A stretch of 20,105 bases of DNA. It comes from CAYNTS01 sp964400495. GTDB lineage: Bacteria > Fidelibacterota > Marinisomatia > SCGC-AAA003-L08 > D37C17. Under the pieces are notes generated by a model, which did no database searches, was not told the DNA's origin, and was given only the letters and a program-made list of their open reading frames with translations. A program made the translations under genes and the position numbers. Shown piece after piece: positions 14,934-20,105 of the stretch (positions within the stretch are counted from its first letter, which is position 1; every line of letters starts with the position of its first letter). The stretch is from positions 1 through 20,105 of the forward strand of contig CAYNTS010000040.1 of NCBI GenBank assembly GCA_964400495.1, given 5' to 3'.

Positions 14934-17228
14934 TCAATGTTTTACTAATTTATGTTTAAATAATTCTAATGACGATGCTAAAATAGTTAAAGTTCCTAGA
15001 GATGTTGAAATCATTGCAAACACCATTAGTCCGCCCATGTGTACAAGGGGGATTAATGTTGAAAAAATGAGTGCTCCAAATCCCATGTTTGAAAATGCAT
15101 CAAGTAGTATTGGATACCCAACATCATCCACAGATTTTTGGCTAATTTTATCAATTGTTACTCCATTCTTAGAATAATGTATGAATTCAGCAATATAATG
15201 GATGGAAAAGTCAACCCCAACCCCAATAATAATGGACGATAATAATGCGGTAAAATGACTTAAATGCACACCAAACCAACCCATGAGTCCAAAGTTTAAT
15301 ATTACTGCTGAACTTAATGGAATTATTGATAGCAATCCATACCTCCACGATTTAAAAAATATCCAAGCAATTGCACCAATTATTAGTATTGAAAAGAAAA
15401 TACTTGTTAATGATGACTCAACTACTAAATCTACAAAATCATTTAAGAACATGAGCATCCCAGAAACATGTACAGTCATCTCGCTTTCAGTATTATTCTT
15501 AATAAATTTATTAATAGTGTCTGCGTGTGCTACAACATCTTTGGTAGAAATTGATTGCATCATTGCTGTGATGAGTCCAGTTTCATATTCATAGTCAACC
15601 AATGCACTAAAATCATCATCATCGCCCGACATTGAGTACATGGTAAACAAATTATTAACCTTTTCTCGTTCGTCAGGAATGGTTTCAAATGTTGGGTCAT
15701 CATCCATGACTGATTTATGCATTTCTTTGATGACATTAGCAAGTGAAATGGTTGTATTTACCGTTGGCATCAACTCTAGGAAATCCTGAATTTTAACCAT
15801 ATCATTTAAATTTTTAGGGTCTTTCATGTCCCCTTCAAGTTTCATCACTAAACTCATTGAACCTGACATTTCTTTATCCAAAAAGATGGTAGATTCGCGT
15901 AACACATTTCCAGGTTTAAAAAAGTTGATTACATTAACTTCAACCTCAATAAATTGGAATCCAAGGAGTGAGAACAAAACAATTGCAATACCACCAAATA
16001 GGACTTTTTTAGGTCGTTGAATTATATCTTTACTGAATCGATGTATGATGTTTTCAATTATACTAGGTTTAGATAATGCTGTGGAATTTAGATTCCATTT
16101 TTTCAATGAAATTAAAGATGGGAGGAGGATTGTTGAAAGTAGCCATGCCCAAGTAATTCCAAAACCTATGGTAACACCGTACCCAACCATTGGGCGAATT
16201 GGCGAAGAGAGTAGGGTTAAAAATGCAGCCACAGTGGTTAATGATGTTAGAGAAATAGGCAACATTAACTGATTCATCGTTTTTCGAATAGCAGTTTCTA
16301 CATTTTTGTGTTTGCGTGCTTCGCGGAAAAAACGTGAGATAACATGTACTCCATCTGAATTAGCGATAGTTAAGAGGACAATTGGCATTGATGTATTGAG
16401 CATTGAAAAATAAAATCGAGATGAACCTGAAAAATGAACAACCCAACCCATAAATCCCATCATTGCAAGTGCTGACATCATGATGACCGAAAGAACCATA
16501 GCAACCGCTGTCCAATTTCTGAGATTAGCAAGAAGAACAACAATCATTAAAATGAGCCCAACACTCATTAATGTACCTACTTCGTTTACAATAATTTCTG
16601 GAATTTTACCTACAATATATGATTCCCCTCCGAAATAAAACTCAAAATCTTGCTCATAAGGTTGTGTGATTTTAGAAACCTCTTGCGTAAGCTGTGGATA
16701 ATGCAGATTATCTGTAGGTCGAATAACAACATTCATGAAGTTACCATTACGTCCCAAAATACGTGACGATACACCTGTATTTTCTTCAAGATATGATTTT
16801 ATTTCAGCAATTTCACTTTCAGAAAGTTGTTTCTCTGACATGAGGTCATTGACTTCCATCCATCCATCTTCGCTGTCAATTCTATTTAATGTAGCAATTG
16901 ATATAACTTCTTCAACAAGTGGTTTTCCGTCAAGTGTAATTTTTTCAAATTGTTCGGTTAATTCCCATGCAGTTTCGAGAGTTTTAGAATTATATACTGA
17001 CTCATTTGAGTTGCCAAATGCCACAAACATAAATTCAGTTTCACCAAATTCTTCATTGATTTCCTCCCATACAACTCGAGAGGGGATATCCTTTGGAAGC
17101 AAGTTCATAATATTATCATCCACAATAATATTTCTTACTCCAGATCCAATAATTAGGGTTAAAAATACCATTATGGAAAAAGTGAGTTTAGGGCGTTGTA
17201 AACTATTATTTATAAACCATTGCTTCAT
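14934..17228 (-). CDS. MMPL/RND superfamily exporter (COG1033 type)
   Basis: The 764-residue protein has the two-fold RND layout. TM1 is at about 14-32, a periplasmic domain at about 35-210, a six-helix sterol-sensing-like block at about 213-375, a second TM at about 406-424, a second periplasmic domain to about 600 and a final block to about 752. The family motif GVGVDFSIHYIAEF lies at 669-682 and its counterpart ANSDGVHVISRF at 289-300. These pumps move lipids or hydrophobic compounds across or out of the inner membrane using the proton gradient. The length, without a third subunit domain, fits the bacterial MMPL/HpnN-like group. The start overlaps the TetR stop as ATGA, so the two are coupled. 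Substrate is unknown; no hopanoid or polyketide gene is close by to hint at one. Confidence 0.9.
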   Translation of the reverse strand: MKQWFINNSLQRPKLTFSIMVFLTLIIGSGVRNIIVDDNIMNLLPKDIPSRVVWEEINEEFGETEFMFVAFGNSNESVYNSKTLETAWELTEQFEKITLDGKPLVEEVISIATLNRIDSEDGWMEVNDLMSEKQLSESEIAEIKSYLEENTGVSSRILGRNGNFMNVVIRPTDNLHYPQLTQEVSKITQPYEQDFEFYFGGESYIVGKIPEIIVNEVGTLMSVGLILMIVVLLANLRNWTAVAMVLSVIMMSALAMMGFMGWVVHFSGSSRFYFSMLNTSMPIVLLTIANSDGVHVISRFFREARKHKNVETAIRKTMNQLMLPISLTSLTTVAAFLTLLSSPIRPMVGYGVTIGFGITWAWLLSTILLPSLISLKKWNLNSTALSKPSIIENIIHRFSKDIIQRPKKVLFGGIAIVLFSLLGFQFIEVEVNVINFFKPGNVLRESTIFLDKEMSGSMSLVMKLEGDMKDPKNLNDMVKIQDFLELMPTVNTTISLANVIKEMHKSVMDDDPTFETIPDEREKVNNLFTMYSMSGDDDDFSALVDYEYETGLITAMMQSISTKDVVAHADTINKFIKNNTESEMTVHVSGMLMFLNDFVDLVVESSLTSIFFSILIIGAIAWIFFKSWRYGLLSIIPLSSAVILNFGLMGWFGVHLSHFTALLSSIIIGVGVDFSIHYIAEFIHYSKNGVTIDKISQKSVDDVGYPILLDAFSNMGFGALIFSTLIPLVHMGGLMVFAMISTSLGTLTILASSLELFKHKLVKH

Positions 17229-17842
17229 GCTACAGCAATTCCTTTCATAATAAAGGTTCTAATTTCAAGTTTTAATTCATCGATTGAGGGCATGTTTTCT
17301 TCGGTAGTTGTAACAAGTTTTTCTAAAATTGGCATAGACATAAACGGGAAAACAATTGCCCCTACAATCATTGAATATTTAAACATATCAAAAGCTGATG
17401 ATTTTTCAGAATTAAGAGTTTGTTTCCATAATGGGATCATTGATGACATTTTTTCTAGTAAGAAATGGGAAATATATTGACCCTCATTGACTTGCTCTCG
17501 TGCAACTAATTTAGCAAAAATTAAATGTTTCTTCTTTATGACAGAAAAATAGGCATCAATAATAGAATCAATTACTTCGGTAAGTGTTTTATGTTTTTTC
17601 AATGATTGGGCAACGTGTAAATAAATTGGTGAGATAAGTCGTTCCATAACCGCAAGGTTAAGCCCATCTTTATTTTTGAAATAATAGAAAATCAAATTTT
17701 TGTTAATGTCTGCTGATTCAGCGATTTCACGCGTGGTTGCACCATTAAATCCTTTTTGGGCAATAATTACTTCAGCAACATCTAAAATTTTATTGCGAGT
17801 TTCATCTGGATTTGATCTTTCTGATTTTCGTGGTCGTGCCAT
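17225..17842 (-). CDS. TetR family transcriptional regulator
   Basis: The 205-residue protein has the TetR DNA-binding domain at about 13-60, with the helix-turn-helix TTREIAESADINKNLIFYYFKNKDGL at 36-61. The remainder is a helical ligand-binding/dimer domain with no recognised subfamily. It is the first gene of the minus-strand operon and overlaps the exporter start by 4 bases, so it most likely controls the exporter set in response to a ligand. A perfect palindrome 10 bases upstream of its ATG is a likely self-operator. There is no ribosome binding site in the very short leader, so translation may start leaderless or nearly so. Confidence 0.92.
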   Translation of the reverse strand: MARPRKSERSNPDETRNKILDVAEVIIAQKGFNGATTREIAESADINKNLIFYYFKNKDGLNLAVMERLISPIYLHVAQSLKKHKTLTEVIDSIIDAYFSVIKKKHLIFAKLVAREQVNEGQYISHFLLEKMSSMIPLWKQTLNSEKSSAFDMFKYSMIVGAIVFPFMSMPILEKLVTTTEENMPSIDELKLEIRTFIMKGIAVA

Positions 17843-18010
17843 GTTGATAAATTATTGACCATACGGTCAATAAACCAAGAAAAAGTAATAAAATTTATTA
17901 AATAAGATAAAATAATCCTTAAAAAATAATATTATTAGTTTTGTAATTTATACGGTTCGCAATTAGGCGGATTTTGATAACACATTATTGATTATAGGAG
18001 AAAAATAATT
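17843..18010. other. Divergent region between TetR operon and glutamate dehydrogenase gene
   Basis: Apart from the palindrome at 17852-17873, this 168-base region is very AT-rich, with an AATAATATTATT self-complementary run near 17925. A ribosome binding site TAGGAG at about 17996-18001 serves the dehydrogenase gene. No sure promoter could be called on either strand. Confidence 0.4.
17852..17873 (-). promoter_or_regulatory. Likely TetR operator (22-bp palindrome)
   Basis: TTATTGACC (17852-17860) and GGTCAATAA (17865-17873) form a perfect 9-bp inverted repeat around ATAC. TTGACC-N4-GGTCAA is the usual size and symmetry of a TetR-family operator. The site lies between 10 and 31 bases upstream of the regulator start, where it would cover the promoter or transcript start of the operon. 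Binding by this regulator is inferred from position. Confidence 0.7.
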
Positions 18011-19351
18011 ATGTATAAAACTGTTGACGATTTTATGTCGGTTGTGATTGAAAAGAATCCGGCACAAGAAGAATTTCATCAAGCAGTAGAAGAAGTGGTT
18101 GAATCTCTTTGGGATTATCTTCAAGAGAATCCACATTATATGCATGCGAAAATATTGGAACGCGTGGTAGAACCTGAACGAGTAATTATGTTTAGAGTTC
18201 CTTGGCGTGATGATAAAGGGAATGTTCAAGTAAATCGTGGTTTCAGAGTTGAATTTAATTCTGCAATTGGACCATATAAAGGTGGATTGAGATTTCACCC
18301 ATCTGTAAATCTTGGAATATTGAAATTCTTGGGGTTTGAACAAATATTTAAAAATAGTTTAACAACATTACCTATGGGTGGCGGTAAAGGTGGTTCAGAT
18401 TTTGATCCTAAAGGTAAATCAGATAATGAAGTTTTAAGTTTTTGTCAATCATTTATGACAGAATTACAACGGCATATTGGTCCTGATACAGATGTACCAG
18501 CTGGTGATATTGGTGTTGGTGGTCGTGAAATTGGATTCATGTTTGGACAATATAAACGTCTTCGTAATGAGTTTTCTGGTGTATTAACTGGTAAAGGATT
18601 GAATTGGGGTGGAAGTTTAATTCGTCCTGAAGCTACTGGATATGGAACAGTGTATTTTGCTGAAGAAATGCTCAAAACACGGGGTGACTCTATGAAGGGT
18701 AAAATAGTTGCTGTATCTGGATCTGGAAATGTTGCTCAATATGCTACTGAAAAAGTGAACGATCTTGGTGGTAAAGTGGTTACATTGTCTGATTCATCGG
18801 GAACTATTTATGATCCAAATGGTATTGATGCTGAAAAATTAGCGTTTGTACTTGACCTGAAAAATGTGAAACGTGGTCGAATTAAAGATTATGCAGATAA
18901 ATATGATGGTGTTGAATATTGGGAAGGTGATAGACCTTGGAAAGCAAAATGTGATGTTGCTTTACCATGTGCAACACAGAATGAAGTGAATAAAGCTGAA
19001 GCTGAAATGCTTATTCAAAATGGTTGTATCTGCATTGCTGAAGGTGCAAATATGCCATCAGAACCTGATGCAATTGATGTGTACTTAAATAATAAAATCT
19101 TGTACGGACCAGGCAAAGCTGCCAATGCTGGTGGTGTTGCAGTATCAGGTCTTGAAATGAGCCAAAACAGCCAACGACTTACATGGAGTAGAGAAGAAGT
19201 AGATAGTAAATTACATGGCATCATGAAAAGTATTCATGAATCATGTGTTGCCTATGGCACAGACGGTGACTTTATTAATTATGTGAAAGGTGCAAATATT
19301 GCAGGTTTCATTAAAGTTGCAGACTCAATGTTAGACCAAGGTGTTGTATAA
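18011..19351 (+). CDS. gdhA: Glutamate dehydrogenase, hexameric, probably NADP-specific
   Basis: The 446-residue enzyme makes glutamate from 2-oxoglutarate and ammonium. Conserved parts are GPYKGGLRFHPSVN at 87-100 (substrate-binding Lys90), PMGGGKGGSDFDPKG at 121-135 with catalytic Lys126, and PAGDIGVGGREIGFMFGQYKR at 163-183 with catalytic Asp166. The Rossmann motif VSGSGNVAQYA is at 235-245, and SDSSGTIYDPNGID at 260-273 resembles the NADP-dependent E. coli type rather than the NAD catabolic one; cofactor choice is inferred. The length is normal for the 445- to 450-residue small hexameric class. The start has an AGGAG site about 10 bases upstream. The gene is monocistronic, ends at a strong terminator and diverges from the TetR operon. 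Glycine- and GGT-rich codon use suggests high expression. Confidence 0.96.
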   Translation: MYKTVDDFMSVVIEKNPAQEEFHQAVEEVVESLWDYLQENPHYMHAKILERVVEPERVIMFRVPWRDDKGNVQVNRGFRVEFNSAIGPYKGGLRFHPSVNLGILKFLGFEQIFKNSLTTLPMGGGKGGSDFDPKGKSDNEVLSFCQSFMTELQRHIGPDTDVPAGDIGVGGREIGFMFGQYKRLRNEFSGVLTGKGLNWGGSLIRPEATGYGTVYFAEEMLKTRGDSMKGKIVAVSGSGNVAQYATEKVNDLGGKVVTLSDSSGTIYDPNGIDAEKLAFVLDLKNVKRGRIKDYADKYDGVEYWEGDRPWKAKCDVALPCATQNEVNKAEAEMLIQNGCICIAEGANMPSEPDAIDVYLNNKILYGPGKAANAGGVAVSGLEMSQNSQRLTWSREEVDSKLHGIMKSIHESCVAYGTDGDFINYVKGANIAGFIKVADSMLDQGVV

Positions 19352-19371
19352 AAATACTAAAAGTGATTAGT

Positions 19372-19399
19372 AAAAAAGGCTCCAATTGGAGCCTTTTTT
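19372..19399. terminator. Bidirectional intrinsic terminator between gdhA and VanZ-like gene
   Basis: A perfect 12-bp stem (AAAAAAGGCTCC with GGAGCCTTTTTT) around AATT ends in seven T residues on the plus strand and at least six on the minus strand. It lies 20 bases after the gdhA stop and 17 bases past the stop of the convergent VanZ-like gene, so it serves both. Confidence 0.93.
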
Positions 19400-19416
19400 T
19401 ATCTTCTAAATATCTG

Positions 19417-20031
19417 TTATTTAATAACAAATTTTCGAAAAAATGTAAATACCAGCCCAAAGCATAGTACCGAGAGTACAGCTAAAACATTAAAGTAAAT
19501 GTCGTACATATCAAATACCCTGTACGGGATATACAATTGTGAAAGCTCATCAATCAATCCTATTGGAATTGCTACAAAGATTGTTTTTAGGATCAATGGA
19601 ATAACATTAGGTTTGATTTTTTTTCGTTCAGTAAATGCTTCATGAATAAATATAGTTAAGATACCATATTCTAATAAATGACTCCGTTCAGAAACATTTA
19701 AACGAATAAACAATAAGATAAAAATTGCCAACAAACCCAAACTAAGTAAGATTTCAAATTTGTGTTTAGGTTGTAAGCCATACAGAAAAATTGAAATTCC
19801 AATCATTCCCAAGGATAACATAAACACAGATGCTAGTTGTTCATGAGAATTTATAAACAGAGTAAATGGCTTACTTTTTAATAGGGTTATTAATATAGAA
19901 AATAATACCAATTCTGCTCCAACCCAATACCACATTTCTCTATTTGAAGTAAAAAATACCATATTGAAATTTATCATTAGGTAGTTAATGAACAAACTTT
20001 CAAAGATAAAATTCAATTTATTTAATGCCAT
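19417..20031 (-). CDS. VanZ-like family membrane protein
   Basis: The 204-residue protein has about six hydrophobic segments (near 10-28, 38-52, 68-86, 93-110, 120-130 and 147-160, with a last one at 180-197). The second half carries the VanZ-like pattern: His118, Glu121 and Tyr122 in RSHLLEYGIL, then GLIDELSQLYIPYRVFDMYDIYFNVLA at 158-184, with the invariant Asp161-Glu162, Gln165, Arg171, Asp174, Asp177 and Asn181. The N-terminal half is an additional membrane region beyond the core domain. VanZ itself gives low-level teicoplanin resistance by an unknown route, but most family members have no known function, so no resistance role should be assumed. It converges with gdhA and shares its terminator. 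Confidence 0.8.
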   Translation of the reverse strand: MALNKLNFIFESLFINYLMINFNMVFFTSNREMWYWVGAELVLFSILITLLKSKPFTLFINSHEQLASVFMLSLGMIGISIFLYGLQPKHKFEILLSLGLLAIFILLFIRLNVSERSHLLEYGILTIFIHEAFTERKKIKPNVIPLILKTIFVAIPIGLIDELSQLYIPYRVFDMYDIYFNVLAVLSVLCFGLVFTFFRKFVIK

Positions 20032-20105
20032 ATTTAGGTAGTTTTGTCAAATTTATTTTAGAAAAGTAAATAGATTGGTGCTATATTATGGATAGGTTTA
20101 CAATA
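20032..20105. other. Right-edge non-coding sequence
   Basis: The last 74 bases are AT-rich and hold no supported gene. An ATG at 20088 opens a frame to the edge (MDRFTI) without a ribosome binding site, so it cannot be judged. Confidence 0.3.

Noticed and set aside
16735..17250. 171-codon plus-strand frame opposite the MMPL exporter
   Set aside because: Ser-rich antisense shadow of a clear family member; no ribosome binding site or homology pattern.
17963..18343. 126-codon minus-strand frame opposite the start of the glutamate dehydrogenase gene
   Set aside because: It is rich in Phe, Tyr, Ile and Asn with no domain pattern and is fully covered by a strongly conserved gene on the other strand.
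19417..20031. VanZ-like gene as a glycopeptide resistance determinant
   Set aside because: No vanA/B/X/H/S/R-type genes are nearby; the family is broad and mostly uncharacterised.

Overview
The window is AT-rich bacterial DNA, densely coded on both strands, with short intergenic gaps (none over 300 bases). Several secreted or outer-membrane proteins (a lipoprotein with a Cys lipobox, two beta-barrel-like proteins and a periplasmic LolA-like protein) point to a Gram-negative, double-membrane organism. A secreted esterase ending in a dockerin-like pair of repeats, together with the AT-rich codon use, fits the FCB/Marinimicrobia (SAR406) type of marine bacterium. That placement is an inference from style; there is no rRNA or marker tree here.

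Left part (1-5010): the tail of a HigA-type antitoxin/HTH regulator. It converges with a small GIY-YIG domain protein whose gene overlaps the 3' end of an M24 Xaa-Pro aminopeptidase gene. An MscS-type channel gene diverges from the aminopeptidase and ends in a strong terminator. It converges with a minus-strand HtrA/Do protease gene, for which a better start than the longest reading is given.

Centre (5245-10510): a plus-strand run made of a transglutaminase-like lipoprotein, a predicted outer-membrane barrel, a small four-helix-bundle (S23/IVP family) gene and a short-chain dehydrogenase. The four-helix-bundle gene sits in a compact unit of about 400 bp bounded by a 17-bp perfect inverted repeat built from 7-bp CTT-containing units. 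It looks like a small inserted element and is the most unusual object in the window. The dehydrogenase converges, 2 bp apart, with the esterase/dockerin gene.

Right part (10718-20031): a MATE efflux pump gene, then a tight minus-strand operon of five genes read in the order TetR regulator, MMPL/RND exporter, LolA-like outer-membrane lipoprotein-sorting protein, ZIP metal transporter and DUF1302-like barrel. A 22-bp palindrome just upstream of the TetR start is a likely self-operator. The set looks like a regulated trans-envelope system for lipid or another hydrophobic substrate, with an unexpected ZIP member. A glutamate dehydrogenase gene diverges from it and shares a bidirectional terminator with a convergent VanZ-like membrane protein gene.

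No tRNA, rRNA, CRISPR array or classical transposase was seen.
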